From: Cyanosarcina radialis HA8281-LM2
GTDB taxonomy: Bacteria; Cyanobacteriota; Cyanobacteriia; Cyanobacteriales; CCAP-1448
Reading direction: 5' to 3'
DNA length: 64,000 nt
Assembly (NCBI GenBank): GCA_019359615.1
Contig: JAHHHA010000001.1
Coordinates: forward strand, 248,001-312,000
Numbering within the stretch: the first letter of the stretch is position 1; each line of letters opens with the position of its first letter. A program made the translations under genes and the position numbers. The notes beneath the pieces are model-generated. The model had not been told where the DNA came from and did not search any database. It was given only the letters and a program-made list of their open reading frames with translations. Shown here piece after piece: positions 16,803-27,900 of this stretch.

Positions 16803-19800
16803 GTGCCCAAACTGATTTCATCCTACAAATATCAGGTCGGTGGCGGACTGCCAGCAGATGCCCCCAGCTATGTCGTGCGGCCAGCAGATGAAGAACTCTA
16901 CCAAGCCCTTAAAGCCGGGGAGTTCTGTTACGTCCTCAACTCTCGCCAAGTGGGGAAATCGAGTTTGCGGGTTCGCGTCACCAAACGATTGCAAGCGGAA
17001 GGATTTGCTTGCGTCAATGTCGATCTCTCTGGCATCGGCAATCGCCACAGCAGCGCCGACCAGTGGTATGCCGATATTATGATGCGACTGGTGCGCGGGT
17101 TGGGGCTGTCTGGGCAAATTAATCTGCGTTATTGGTTGGCAGAACACCAAGCTCTCTCGCCCGTTAATCGCCTGGGAGAATTGCTGCGGGAGGATCTGCT
17201 AGGGGCAATCGATCGACCGATTATCGTTTTCTTTGATGAAATCGACAGCACTTTGAGTTTACCTTTCGATACCGACGACTTTTTTGCCCTTTTACGTTCT
17301 TGCCACGAATGCGAACATCTCACTTTTACTATATTGGGGGTGGCAACACCATCCGATTTAATTACTGACAAAAGCCGTACTCCGTTTAACCTCGGCCGGG
17401 CGATTCAATTAACTGGGTTTCAACTGGAAGAAGCTCGAGCCTTAACTCAGGGATCGATCGGCCAAGCAGACGATCCGCAAGCTGTCCTCAAAGAGATTTT
17501 ATCTTGGACGGGAGGGCAACCATTCCTGACGCAAAAACTTTGTCAGATGGTGGCTGCTAGCGAGGCTCCCAACTCGACAGTTTCCCAAATAGAAGCGATC
17601 GTGCAATCTGGCATTATCGACAACTGGGTAGCGCAAGACGAACCGCCCCATTTAAGAACTATCCGCGATCGCCTACTAATCGACGAACAGCGTGCCAGTC
17701 GGCTGTTGGGACTATATCGACAGGTTTTACAGGATGGAGGTGTAAGTGCTGGTGACTCAGCCGAACAGATCGAATTGCTGTTATCGGGATTGGTAGTCAA
17801 ACAAGCAGGTTACTTGCGTTCCTATAACCGCATCTATCAGGAAGTATTCAACCTGGAGTGGATAGAAAAGCAACTGCAAAAATTGCGTCCCTATGCCCAT
17901 CTCCTCAACGCTTGGGTGGCCTCTAACTACCAGAATGACGCTGTTTTGTTGCGGGGACAAGCTCTCAAGGATGCTGAAAACTGGGCCAAGGGTAAAAGCC
18001 TCAGCAACCAGGATTACCACTTCCTAGCCGCTAGCGAGGAAGCTGACAAACGAGATATGCAGAGTGCTTTAGCTGCATCCGAACGGGCAAACCAGATTCT
18101 ATTTACCGCCGAACAGCAAGCTAAACGTACCATTCGCCAAAGTCTGCTGGGATTATCTGCGGTTTCAGGCATTGCCGTCTTATTGTTAGGAGTATCGAGT
18201 TTATTTGCTTGGCAAACTACACAAAAACAGCAGCAGGTGGCTCTCGGTGAAGTCAGGGCGCTGACGCTTTCATCCCAAAGGCTATCGGCTGACTATCAAC
18301 CCCTGGATGCTCTGGTTAAAAGTTTGGAAGCAGGTACCAAGTTGAAACAAATCGGCTGGAACAAAGCCGATCGAGAGTTGAGAATGCTGGTACAAGACGA
18401 TCTGCGTCAGGCGCTTTACTGGGTGCGGGAGCGCAACCGTTTAGCAGGACATACCGATGCGATCGCGCGGGTGAAATTCAGCCCCGACGGACAAACCATC
18501 GCCAGTGCCAGTTGGGATAAGACGATAAAACTTTGGAGCAGCGACGGGCGGTTGCTGCGTACCTTGCAAGGCCATCAAGATGCGGTTTGGAGCGTGAATT
18601 TTAGCCCCAACGGCCAACTGCTGGCGAGTGCCAGCCGCGATAAAACCGTCAAGATTTGGCGAGTTCGAGACGGGCAAGAAATTACCACATTCCGTGGTTA
18701 CAAAAATTGGGTGGCGTGCGTCAGTTTCAGTCCTGACGGCCAGCGGGTGGCTTCAGTCGGCTGGGATGGAACTCTCAAACTGTGGGATTTGCAAGGGCGG
18801 GAGCTAAAGTCGTTTCCTACCCACGGCGCTCCCGTGATGGCGATTAGTTTTCGTCCTGACGGCAAAGCGATCGCTACTGCTAGTCGAGATGGTACTGCTA
18901 GAGTCTGGAGTTTGGACGGAGAAGAACTCACGGTGCTGCGAGGGCATCAAAATTGGGTGATGTACGTCACCTTCAGTCGCGACGGCCAAACCATTGCCAC
19001 TGCTAGTCGAGATAAAACTGCCAAGCTGTGGAACGCTAAAGGTGAAGAATTACTCGCTCTCAAAGGACATGAGGATGCCGTTACGGGGGTGGTATTAAGT
19101 CGCGACGGCCAAACCATTGCTACCTCTAGCTTAGATCGCAGCTTGCGGCTGTGGAACCGTCAAGGCGATCGCTTGCAAATCCTACAGGGACATACCGATG
19201 GCGTTTCGGCTTTAAACTTCAGTCCCGACAGTCGATTTTTAGCCAGCGGGAGCGACGATCGCACCGTGCGGCTGTGGAGTTTGGAAGGATTAACTGCCCA
19301 GCAGCGATCGAGCGAGAACCATTTTCAGAAAGCGATAATCTGGCACGATCGTTGGGGCAAGGAAGCCATTTGGGGAGTTAGCTTCAGTCCCGATGGCAGA
19401 TCGATCGGCACCACCGGACGTTATACCTTGGCCAAACTTTGGACTCCCATGGGACGAGAACGGGTAACGCTTCAGGGTCACGGAGATACCGTCAGAAGCT
19501 TGCAGTTTAGCCCCGACGGACAAAAAATTTTAACTGCCAGCAAAGACAAAACCGTCAAGCTTTGGAACGCTCGCGGTCAACTGTTGCTAACTTTCAAGGG
19601 ACATCTAGCAGATGTCCGCAGCGCCAGTTTCAGTCCCGACGGCCAAACCATTGCCAGTGCCAGTTGGGATACAACTGCTAAACTTTGGAACCTCAAAGGG
19701 CAAGAACTAGCAACCTTACGCGGACATAAAGGCGGACTCAGAAGCGTGCGGTTCAGTCCCGACGGAGAGATAATTGCCACCACCAGCGAAGATAACACGG

Positions 19801-20294
19801 TCAAACTCTGGAATCGTCAGGGGAAAGAGTTAGCGACATTACAAGGACATCAAGGAGGGGTTCTAGCTTTAACTTTCAGTCCTGACGGGCAGATAATCGC
19901 CACCACCAGCGCCGATAAGACCATCAAACTGTGGAACCGTCAAGGTCAGGCATTGAAAACCCTCACAGGTCATACTGGTGAGGTGAATGCTGCTAGCTTT
20001 AGTCCCGACGGGCAAGTGTTAGCCACCGCTTGCGAAGCTGCCTACATCTACCTCTGGAGTCGCAATGGCGAACTGTTGCAAGTTCTAGGAGGACACCCAT
20101 CTGGAATTAGAAGTTTGAGTTTCAGTCCCGACGGGGAAACCCTCGCCTCCTCTGATGCAACTGGCAATGTCGTTCTTTGGCATCTAGATTTGCACTCCAA
20201 CCTAGACAAATTATTAGATCGAGGTTGTTACTGGGCTAGCGATTACTTAAAGAACGGTAAAGATGGCGATCGACCCGATATTTGCTCTAAGTAA
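16803..20294 (+). CDS. AAA-like domain / membrane helix / 14-blade WD40 protein
   Basis: 1163 aa, GTG start. Residues about 10-370 form an AAA-like NTPase domain of the type seen before WD40 arrays in cyanobacteria, with a P-loop of the form NSRQVGKSS and Walker [10 protein letters not shown]. One membrane helix follows near 450-475 ([17 protein letters not shown]). From about residue 545 there are 14 WD40 repeats ending in KLW or similar, enough for two seven-blade propellers. The C-terminus [15 protein letters not shown] is the usual cap of this family. It is probably a membrane-tethered sensor or scaffold with an NTPase switch; the ligand is unknown. The promoter is the bipartite element at 16709-16751. 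Confidence 0.92.
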   Translation: MPKLISSYKYQVGGGLPADAPSYVVRPADEELYQALKAGEFCYVLNSRQVGKSSLRVRVTKRLQAEGFACVNVDLSGIGNRHSSADQWYADIMMRLVRGLGLSGQINLRYWLAEHQALSPVNRLGELLREDLLGAIDRPIIVFFDEIDSTLSLPFDTDDFFALLRSCHECEHLTFTILGVATPSDLITDKSRTPFNLGRAIQLTGFQLEEARALTQGSIGQADDPQAVLKEILSWTGGQPFLTQKLCQMVAASEAPNSTVSQIEAIVQSGIIDNWVAQDEPPHLRTIRDRLLIDEQRASRLLGLYRQVLQDGGVSAGDSAEQIELLLSGLVVKQAGYLRSYNRIYQEVFNLEWIEKQLQKLRPYAHLLNAWVASNYQNDAVLLRGQALKDAENWAKGKSLSNQDYHFLAASEEADKRDMQSALAASERANQILFTAEQQAKRTIRQSLLGLSAVSGIAVLLLGVSSLFAWQTTQKQQQVALGEVRALTLSSQRLSADYQPLDALVKSLEAGTKLKQIGWNKADRELRMLVQDDLRQALYWVRERNRLAGHTDAIARVKFSPDGQTIASASWDKTIKLWSSDGRLLRTLQGHQDAVWSVNFSPNGQLLASASRDKTVKIWRVRDGQEITTFRGYKNWVACVSFSPDGQRVASVGWDGTLKLWDLQGRELKSFPTHGAPVMAISFRPDGKAIATASRDGTARVWSLDGEELTVLRGHQNWVMYVTFSRDGQTIATASRDKTAKLWNAKGEELLALKGHEDAVTGVVLSRDGQTIATSSLDRSLRLWNRQGDRLQILQGHTDGVSALNFSPDSRFLASGSDDRTVRLWSLEGLTAQQRSSENHFQKAIIWHDRWGKEAIWGVSFSPDGRSIGTTGRYTLAKLWTPMGRERVTLQGHGDTVRSLQFSPDGQKILTASKDKTVKLWNARGQLLLTFKGHLADVRSASFSPDGQTIASASWDTTAKLWNLKGQELATLRGHKGGLRSVRFSPDGEIIATTSEDNTVKLWNRQGKELATLQGHQGGVLALTFSPDGQIIATTSADKTIKLWNRQGQALKTLTGHTGEVNAASFSPDGQVLATACEAAYIYLWSRNGELLQVLGGHPSGIRSLSFSPDGETLASSDATGNVVLWHLDLHSNLDKLLDRGCYWASDYLKNGKDGDRPDICSK

Positions 20295-20563
20295 TAAGGT
20301 TGGGTTGTAGGCGTAGCCTTAAGGCAGGGTACGAAGTGAAACCCAACGAAAGCTTATACCATTTTGGATTTTGGATTTTGGATTTTGGATTGTGAAATGC
20401 CGATCTAGAGACGATCTCAGGAATCAATCTGCCCAATCTGCAATTTAAATTGGTATCAGTTCGATCGAATACGACTTTAAACATAACAAGTGCTGGCAAT
20501 GATGCCAGATAGGATCTGAATGCCTTGATGAAAAGTTAAGCGATCGCTTCCTGCTTTAACTCC
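20295..20563. other. non-coding stretch with dispersed repeats
   Basis: Holds a GGTTGGGTT...GAAACCCAAC repeat (about 20298-20348), then four copies of the heptamer TTTTGGA (20354-20381). The rest is unremarkable. No gene seen. Confidence 0.7.
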
Positions 20564-20606
20564 CTAACTTTTCTGTATCGACGATAGTATTTTCGCAATT
20601 TATAAC
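20564..20606 (+). promoter_or_regulatory. bipartite promoter element, copy 2
   Basis: CTAACTTTTCTGTATCGAC (20564-20582), 18 bp, TATAAC (20601-20606), in front of the DUF4278 gene at 20649. The 19-bp part is identical to copy 1. Confidence 0.7.
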
Positions 20607-20648
20607 TAGGTTATGAAACATTATTCATCGCCTATTGAGGACTAAACC

Positions 20649-20840
20649 ATGCAACTTAATTATCGCGGCAACAAATATGAATTGCCAGCTTTTGCTGTTA
20701 CCAATTATCCCGAAGAAATCATTGGTAAATATCGCGGGATTGCGGTGAAATTACCACAGCAGGAAATGATGCAAGGATACCAAGTAACAGTTGAATTAAA
20801 GTATCGAGGTACAACTTATCAACCTAATTATCAGAACTAG
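20649..20840 (+). CDS. DUF4278 small protein
   Basis: 63 aa. It begins MQLNYRGNKYEL and repeats the same beta-type signature near the end (LKYRGTTYQP), which is the DUF4278 pattern (L-x-Y-R-G-x-x-Y) common in cyanobacteria. No signal peptide. Its function is unknown. It is driven by the shared bipartite promoter and lies 36 bp before the zincin/VCBS gene, probably in one transcript. Confidence 0.85.
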   Translation: MQLNYRGNKYELPAFAVTNYPEEIIGKYRGIAVKLPQQEMMQGYQVTVELKYRGTTYQPNYQN

Positions 20841-20876
20841 ATTGAAATTTTATCGCTCAACTACAGGAGAAAATTA

Positions 20877-22667
20877 ATGGAAAAATTGCCTGTTAAACTC
20901 GCTAATTCACACCCATGGATACGACTATTTTTTGGGTTAATCGCTACCCTGCCCTTATCTCTGACTCCACGAGCAGCCCAAGCCTCTGTTTTTGATAACT
21001 CAGGGCGATGGGTAACATCATACGATGGCTACACCTACGTTCCAGTTTGTATCGATCCGAGTAGTTCCACCACCCAAAGAGGAGACGGGGCAAACGCTGG
21101 ATTGATTCACGCTCCCAATCCCAGCGTGAGCGATGTCATTGGCAAGGTGAGAACTGCCTTGAGCAATAGTTGGGAAAAGTGGAGTTCTGTACGTTTTGTT
21201 GGCTGGCAGTATTGCAATACCCTGAGTGCCACTCAACGACGAGAATACGTCAGTCTGTTCGTTGGACCCGATGCTGAGAATGTCACTAGCAACTCGTCGC
21301 CTTTGGGAGCCAGAATGCACACCCAGTTTGCCGCTTGGGGCAAACAATTCAATCGCTGTATCAGCTACAACTGGAGAACTACCCATGTTGAGTATAGCTT
21401 TGCCTGCGCCGAGCAGTATGCCATTCACGAGTTTGGACACGTCATCGGATTCCAACACGAATGGTTGCATCCCCGAAGACCTGCAAGCTGCCCTCAAAAT
21501 GAAACTACAGTCAATAACTACGGTACGACTTATCCGAATAATTTTTTCTATACCATAGTCAACCCAAGCAGTTACGATTGGGATTCGATTATGAACTACT
21601 GGGATGGCTGCGTAAATCAAACGGGAGTTCGCTTTGGCAGCGAAAATCTTAGTTCGATCGATATTGTAGGCGTTGCTGCCGTGTATCCCACCTCCAGACC
21701 GGAATTAGTTTCGTTCGCTGATGTCAACGGCGATCGCAGGGCAGATCGCTGTCAGTTAGAAGGTCAGGGAGCAACGAAAACGATCGCCTGTCGTCTTACT
21801 AATGAAGAAGGCTTTGCTAAAGGCGCTACCTTCCAAAGCACTCCAGGGATTGATGCTGGTTATCCAGATCTACCCAGAGCCTTTGTTGATGTCAACGGCG
21901 ATCGCAAAGCCGACTTTTGCCGCGTTGTCGGCGATGCTAGTAAATTATTGGCTTGCAATTTAGCTGAAACTACTGGTTTTGGAGCTAATCAATACCAGTT
22001 TCAAAGCATCTCAGGGATCGATCTCGGTTATGGCGATGCCCCCCGCAGCTTTGCTGATGTCAACGGCGATGGCAAAGCTGACTTTTGCCGCACTGTGGGA
22101 GGTGCCAGCCGATTCTTGGCTTGCAATTTGGCTGAAACTACTGGCTTTGGGGCTAACCAGTACCAGTTTCAAAGCATTCAGGCGATCGATCTCGGTTATA
22201 GCGATGCCCCCCGCAGCTTTGCCGATGTCAATGGCGATGGCAAAGCTGACTTTTGCCGCCTCGTCGGAGATACCAACAGATTCTTAGCTTGCAATCTAGC
22301 TGAAGCTAATGGGTTTGGTGCTAATCAGTACCAATTCCAAAGTATTCCAGGTATCGATCTCGGTCATGCGGTTGCCCCTCGTAACTTTGTTGATGTCAAT
22401 GGGGATAAGAAAGCTGATTTTTGTCGGATAGTAGGCAACCCCAAATGGTTCTTGGCTTGCAATCTAGCTGAAACTAATGGTTTTGGCAGCAATCAATATC
22501 TGTTCGCTGGCTACACGGATACCGATTTGGGCTATGCCGATGCCCTGCGAGGATTTGTCGATGCCAACGGTGACAGAAGATCTGACTTTTGCCGGACGGT
22601 AGGATCGCACAGGACTATGAGATGTCAGTTAGCTAATACCAACGGTTTCTCTATAGACGAGTTTTAA
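20877..22667 (+). CDS. secreted zincin metalloprotease with VCBS-like repeats
   Basis: 596 aa. A signal peptide ends near AAQAS. The catalytic domain carries HEFGHVIGFQH (H184-H194), an HExxHxxGxxH zinc site, and a downstream Met-turn SIMNYW, so it is a metzincin. From about residue 280 there are five to six repeats of roughly 60 aa with DVNGDxxADFCR and LACNLAE..GFGANQYQFQS, resembling FG-GAP/VCBS units whose D-x-N-G-D loops bind calcium. A clear ribosome-binding site CAGGAGA precedes the ATG. A paralogue without the protease domain is at 30601. It probably degrades or processes extracellular protein. Confidence 0.87.
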   Translation: MEKLPVKLANSHPWIRLFFGLIATLPLSLTPRAAQASVFDNSGRWVTSYDGYTYVPVCIDPSSSTTQRGDGANAGLIHAPNPSVSDVIGKVRTALSNSWEKWSSVRFVGWQYCNTLSATQRREYVSLFVGPDAENVTSNSSPLGARMHTQFAAWGKQFNRCISYNWRTTHVEYSFACAEQYAIHEFGHVIGFQHEWLHPRRPASCPQNETTVNNYGTTYPNNFFYTIVNPSSYDWDSIMNYWDGCVNQTGVRFGSENLSSIDIVGVAAVYPTSRPELVSFADVNGDRRADRCQLEGQGATKTIACRLTNEEGFAKGATFQSTPGIDAGYPDLPRAFVDVNGDRKADFCRVVGDASKLLACNLAETTGFGANQYQFQSISGIDLGYGDAPRSFADVNGDGKADFCRTVGGASRFLACNLAETTGFGANQYQFQSIQAIDLGYSDAPRSFADVNGDGKADFCRLVGDTNRFLACNLAEANGFGANQYQFQSIPGIDLGHAVAPRNFVDVNGDKKADFCRIVGNPKWFLACNLAETNGFGSNQYLFAGYTDTDLGYADALRGFVDANGDRRSDFCRTVGSHRTMRCQLANTNGFSIDEF

Positions 22668-22708
22668 ATTTCATCCGGTCAGTCGATCGACAAAATTCCC
22701 ATAACAGT

Positions 22709-22735
22709 CAGAGACTACAATCTCTGGCTTTTTTA
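22709..22735 (+). terminator. rho-independent terminator
   Basis: Stem CAGAGA/TCTCTG with loop CTACAA, followed by GGC and six T, 41 bp after the stop of the zincin gene. Confidence 0.8.
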
Positions 22736-22777
22736 CCGTTTCTCAGCCGATCGTTTAACTTTTATTAAATTTAGGCT

Positions 22778-24211
22778 TTAGGGAGATTCTAGGCGATCGC
22801 GAAAATATTGCCGATACAATTGGCAACTAGCGATCGCCTGATTTCCTTGCAAGGTGACTAATCCCATACTGTGAAGCTTAAAAGCAAGAATCTGTTCTAG
22901 TTCGATCGGAGTCGGTGAGTTTAATACCAGTCTGTAGGCAGCTTCTAGTTGGGGATGCTCTTGAAGACTTCGTAAGTGTCGATGCAGATGGTTGGCATAA
23001 ATTCCGGCATCGGTGGTAGCTGTTTGCCAAAGTTGTTCCCATGTCAGTTCTTGTCTGACTAAATAATAAAAAGCTCGTTGGATGAGATAAGGATGTCCGG
23101 CTACTAGTTGCATCAATCGATCGAGTTCGCTGTCAGATAAAGTCAGGGCGTAACGCTGGGCCAACTGGTTGACTTGTTCGGCAGTAAACGGCTGTAACTC
23201 GATCGCCAATCCGACATTAAAAGGAGATTTGTTGATATCTAGCGGGATATAAACTTCGGTCGAGTGAACGATAATCAATCGAAGTTTTTGCCAGAGGGGA
23301 TTGCCGATGTCTCCATAGGCAGCTTCTTCGTACCAAGAACGCAACAGAGTCAAAAAATCGTCAGCAATTTCTGGATATAAAAATATCTCATCCAATCGCT
23401 CTAAAGCCAGCACTAAAGCACCCTTAACTTCTGGCAGGATACAGTCTTCTAAATAAGCGGTGCAGTTGCTTTTGCTGCCAAAGCTATCGCTCCAGTAATC
23501 TTCGACTCTACAGGGCAATTGCAGTTTGCGAGTAATCGACGTACAAAACCAGCGCAAGAATTTATCGATATCGGCAAAAATCGCCCGTTCTGCCTGTTGT
23601 AAACTCAAGACTACGGTAGATGTTGGTTCTCCCTGGTCAGAGTTCTGTTGCTTGGCGCGATCGAGAATTCTCACCATGAGAGAAGTTTTGCCCATTTGAC
23701 TGGGTGCTTTGATCCGAATCAGCGCTCCCGGTCTGCCGATTTCCTGATAACAGCGAGATTCGATCGGCGGGCGTTCGATATAACAGTCGGAGTCTAGCGG
23801 AATTACCCCGCTGGGTGGCTCTAATGTCTGAAAGGCTTCAGGGGAAATAGCAGGCGAGGATTTTTCTCCCTCTTCTACTTGCAGGCTAGTTTGTTGGGCC
23901 AGCACTGACATCAAATTCGTCTTACTGACTTTTTCACCTAAACTCGATGAAAGGGTCTGCCACAATTTAGGGCCGACATCATGCTTGATGTATTCGGGGG
24001 CGTATCCTACGGCTTCAGCAATTTCGTCATATCTCTGACCGAGCCAAGCTCCGCGCAACACGGCAACTTCAATGTTTTTTAAGTGCCTGGACTTCTTAGC
24101 AAAAACCGCCCCATCTGCTATTTTTAAAGCAATTTCAAAGGATATGGGTGGTTCTGCGTAAATATTAGCTATTTCTTTCAACTTAACTTCTGGAGACGCG
24201 ACTTTATACAT
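22778..24211 (-). CDS. vWA-MoxR-associated HTH domain plus AAA-like ATPase protein
   Basis: 477 aa. Residues about 40-105 (IEVAVLRGAWLGQRYDEIAEAVGYAPEYIKHDVGPKLWQ) match the N-terminal helix-turn-helix typical of vWA-MoxR-associated proteins. After a linker comes an AAA-like NTPase with the P-loop form SQMGKTSLM, Walker B ALVLALERLDE and a winged-helix-like C-terminus. The AAA part is of the same broad type as in the WD40 protein at 16803. Such proteins are thought to be regulatory parts of conflict or stress-signalling systems, an inference from comparative genomics. It starts with ATG and converges with the zincin gene. Confidence 0.82.
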   Translation of the reverse strand: MYKVASPEVKLKEIANIYAEPPISFEIALKIADGAVFAKKSRHLKNIEVAVLRGAWLGQRYDEIAEAVGYAPEYIKHDVGPKLWQTLSSSLGEKVSKTNLMSVLAQQTSLQVEEGEKSSPAISPEAFQTLEPPSGVIPLDSDCYIERPPIESRCYQEIGRPGALIRIKAPSQMGKTSLMVRILDRAKQQNSDQGEPTSTVVLSLQQAERAIFADIDKFLRWFCTSITRKLQLPCRVEDYWSDSFGSKSNCTAYLEDCILPEVKGALVLALERLDEIFLYPEIADDFLTLLRSWYEEAAYGDIGNPLWQKLRLIIVHSTEVYIPLDINKSPFNVGLAIELQPFTAEQVNQLAQRYALTLSDSELDRLMQLVAGHPYLIQRAFYYLVRQELTWEQLWQTATTDAGIYANHLHRHLRSLQEHPQLEAAYRLVLNSPTPIELEQILAFKLHSMGLVTLQGNQAIASCQLYRQYFRDRLESP

Positions 24212-24365
24212 ATTGGCATCAAGCAGATTTTTTATGTTTTAAGTATCGCCTAACTAATTGCGATTTTGATAGATCGGTTTGGGGTTTGCTCAATCGATCT
24301 TGTTATTTTTGCAAATTCATGGTAAAGACGATCGTATCAAATCGGGTTATTAAAAGCATGAATCG

Positions 24366-24893
24366 GTGCCCTCACCCCCTTCGGCAGAGCTTCAGGGCAG
24401 CGCCCAACCCCTCTCCCAGCTTGGGCTACCGTGTATACATAAGTCTTTAAGGCTCGCAATACTTGGGAAAGCCCTCATCCCCCAGCCCCTTCTCCCCAGG
24501 GAGAAGGGGACCCGGAGTCAAACTAGTTCGGGCATTAGCCGCCAAGAAGTTTCAATGCTAATTGAGGCGGTTAAAGTCCCTCTCCCGACTCCCTCCTTAC
24601 CAAGGGGGGACACAGGGGGGGGTAGGAGAGGGATTTAGGGTGAGGGCGAGATGTGTATACGCGCCAGCTTGCACCAAGCAGGGGGAAGTTCTCAAAGTCC
24701 CCCTTTTTAAGGGGGATTTAGGGGGATCTACAACGTCCAACTTCAGACCGATAACTTATGTATACACGGTAGCCTTTAGCCTTGTAGGAGAGGGCTTCTT
24801 TGAGGTGGGAGAGAGGTGTCGAAAGCGGGGTGTAGACGCGCAGCGGCTTCCGGCAGGGTGGGCAAACCAACTTTTGCTAAGCGGATTTAATAT
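24366..24893. repeat. composite dispersed repeat, copy B, with nested insertion
   Basis: Same modules and order as 9823-10150, ending in TTTGCTAAGCGGATTTAATA. It is longer because about 98 bp (24661-24758) lie between two TGTATAC heptamers (24654-24660 and 24759-24765), where copy A has a single TGTATAC (10064-10070). The inserted part is itself a dispersed repeat found inverted at 56746-56817. No gene is seen from 24212 to 24903. Confidence 0.85.
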
Positions 24894-24903
24894 CACTAAG
24901 AGT

Positions 24904-27900
24904 TTAAAGAAGTTCAGGATTATTCTGAACTCCTGCATTCTTCTCGATCGATGCCCCCAAAGATTGCAAGGTCAAAATCGTGGCCTCAGTTAATCCTTTG
25001 ACTCTAGTAATATTCATCCCCTCGTAGGGTCTTTTCGCCCGCAACGTCTCGATCGATTTACCTGTTTTGACATCCCACAGCCTGACGGTTTGGTCTTGAG
25101 AACCGCTAGCCACGACTTGGCCATCAGGACTGAAGGCGACAGAAGAGACTAAATGCGTATGTCCAAGGCCAACATGAAGGCATTGCCCAGTGCTGACATC
25201 CCAAAATCTGACGGTGCGATCGTGAGAGGCGCTAGCCAAGGTTTGTCCGTCAGGACTAAAAGCTAGGGCAAATACCCAATTAGTATGTCCGTTCAAGGTT
25301 TTGAGACATTCACCTGTCCTCCAATCCCAGAGTTTCACGGTTTTATCTGTGCTGCCAGTAGCGACGATCTGCCCATCGGGACTAAAGATAGCTGCATATA
25401 CCCGATTATCATGTCCGTGCAAGGTGCTGATGCAACTAGCTGTACGAACATCCCACAGTTTTACCGTACAGTCAGCACTGGCACTAGCTAAGGTTTGCCC
25501 ATCTGGACTCCAAGCAATTCCAAATATTTTATCGGTATGGGTGCTTAAGGTTTGCAGGCATTGACCCGTACTGAGATCCCATAGCTTTAACGTACAGTCG
25601 GCACTACCGCTGGCCAGGATTTTACCTTGGGGATGAAAGGCGACACTGTATACCCAATCGGTATGTCCGAGCAAAATTTGGCAACATTGACCGAAACAAT
25701 TGTCAATTCGCAATTCGCAATAGATGCCTCCGGCACGCTGCGCGAACGCAATTGTTAATTCGGAATTGGTTTGGCTTGTACCAACATTCCACAACCTAAT
25801 TGAAGAATCCGTACTGGCGCTGGCTAAGATTTGTCCATCTGAACTAAAGGCAATGCCATAAATAAAGTCTGTATGTCCTGCCAAGCTTTTCAGGCAACTG
25901 CCGCTTTGCCAATCCCATAGCTTTACGGTTTTGTCGTTGCTGCCACTGGCTAAGATCCCCCCTAGCCCTACTCGAGCCGAAATCTGGTTTGCATAACCTG
26001 GTTTGCCCTCACCCCCTTCCCCTCTCCCAAGCTTGGGAGAGGGGTGTCCGCCAGGACGGTGTGAGGGCAGAGTTTCGGGGTCGATGGAACCGGATTCGAT
26101 CGGATCGGGGAAGGGGTTTGGCAGGATCGGACTAAAAGCGACGGGAAATGCCCAATCGGTATTGCCATACCAAGTTTTCCAGCACTGACCAGTGTGAGAG
26201 TCCCACAGCCTGACGCTTTGATCTAAACTGACGCATACTAGCGTGCGATCGTCTGGACTAAAAGCAACGGCACAAACTTCATTGGTATGACCGTGTAAAG
26301 TTCTAATACAGGTATCGGTTTGACAATCCCAAATTTTCACGGTGCGATCGCCACTGCCGCTAACCAGAATTTGACCGTCGGGACTATAGGCGATCGAGTA
26401 GACGCTGTTAGTATGTCCGCTATAAGTTTTCAGGCATTCTCCGGTACGATAGTTCCAGATTTTGATGGTGCGATCGCTACTGCTGCTAGCAAGGGTTTCC
26501 CCGTCGGGACTAAAGGCGATCGATCGCACCCAGCCTGTATGGGCGTTTAAAGTTCTCTGACACTTACCCTGACGGACATCCCACAGTTTAATTGCACCAT
26601 CAGCACTACTGCTGGCCAAGGTTTGCCCGTCGGGACTAAAAGCGACGCTGCGTACCCAATCTGTATGTCCTGTAAGGGTTTGGCAGCATTTACCATCGTT
26701 AATATCCCACAGTTTAACGGTGCGATCGCCGCTGGCACTAGCCAAGATCCCCCCTATGCCCCCCTGATTCAGAAGGGTTGAGGGGAGCGGATGAAACGCT
26801 AAAGCAAATACCTCATGTCCGTGCCCGGTTAAGGTTTTGATGCAAACACCATCTCGGACGTTCCAAAGTTTAATCTTCTCATCAGCGCCGCAACTGGCCA
26901 GAATTTGACCGTTGGGACTGAAAGCTACAAAGCGCACCCAATTAGTATGCCCTTGACAAATTAGCAATAATTTCCCTGTTTTCACCTCCCACACCCGGAT
27001 CTGGCAATCGGTGTCGCAGGTAGCTAAAAGCTGACCGTCTGGGCTAAAAGCGGCCGATAAAATATTACCTAACGTCTCAGTAAAGACACAGCGAGATAAA
27101 TCTGAATCAGTAAAATCGACATCATGCAAGTTTACGCCCTGAAGATAAGCTTGCCAAACAGTTAAACCGGAAAAATCATAACCGCTGAGGTCAACTTCTG
27201 CTTGATACAGCAAATTCAGCACATTTCCGGCAGCGTAACCAGTTTCTTGGGGCGATCTTCCTCGCAGGCTGGCAAGGATTTGAGTCAGACGACGAGCGAT
27301 ATGTTCTCGACTGCCAAGTTCTGTAATTAATTTATCGATAACGGGCTGAAGAATCAGATTGATTTGAGTTTCTCGCACGTAGTCTTTGGCTTGGGCTTTA
27401 ATGAGGGCATGACTGGTAAATATTTTGGATTTTGGATTTTGCGGATGCGGGTCGCGGCGAGGTTTCCTCGCCATGCAGACCGCACCAAGCAGGATTTTGG
27501 ATTGTTTTTCTATTACCCAGTCAATAATTTCTTCAGTAACTCGATCGATTAAGCGATCGCTGACATACTCCATCACTACGGGCTGTTGAGTAAAACCGCC
27601 AGGACTTTTTTCGATTAGGGAACGCATTTGCAAAGAAGTCAGCGCCTCTAGCAATCCATGAGGTGGGATACGAGCCACGAAATCTGCTTGTAAGTCTGAC
27701 AATGAGACTATTTCGCGCTCGATCGCCAGCCAGTACATAATTTCTTGTTCTAAAACTGTGAGGCGATCGAATTGTTGGTCGAGCAGATCGCGAATATCAT
27801 CGAATAACCATACCCCCTGCCGAGAAATTTCTAGAAATTGGGAAACATCACCCTCAAAAAAATCTCGAATTGAAGACGCTACAATTTTGAGAGCTAAAGG

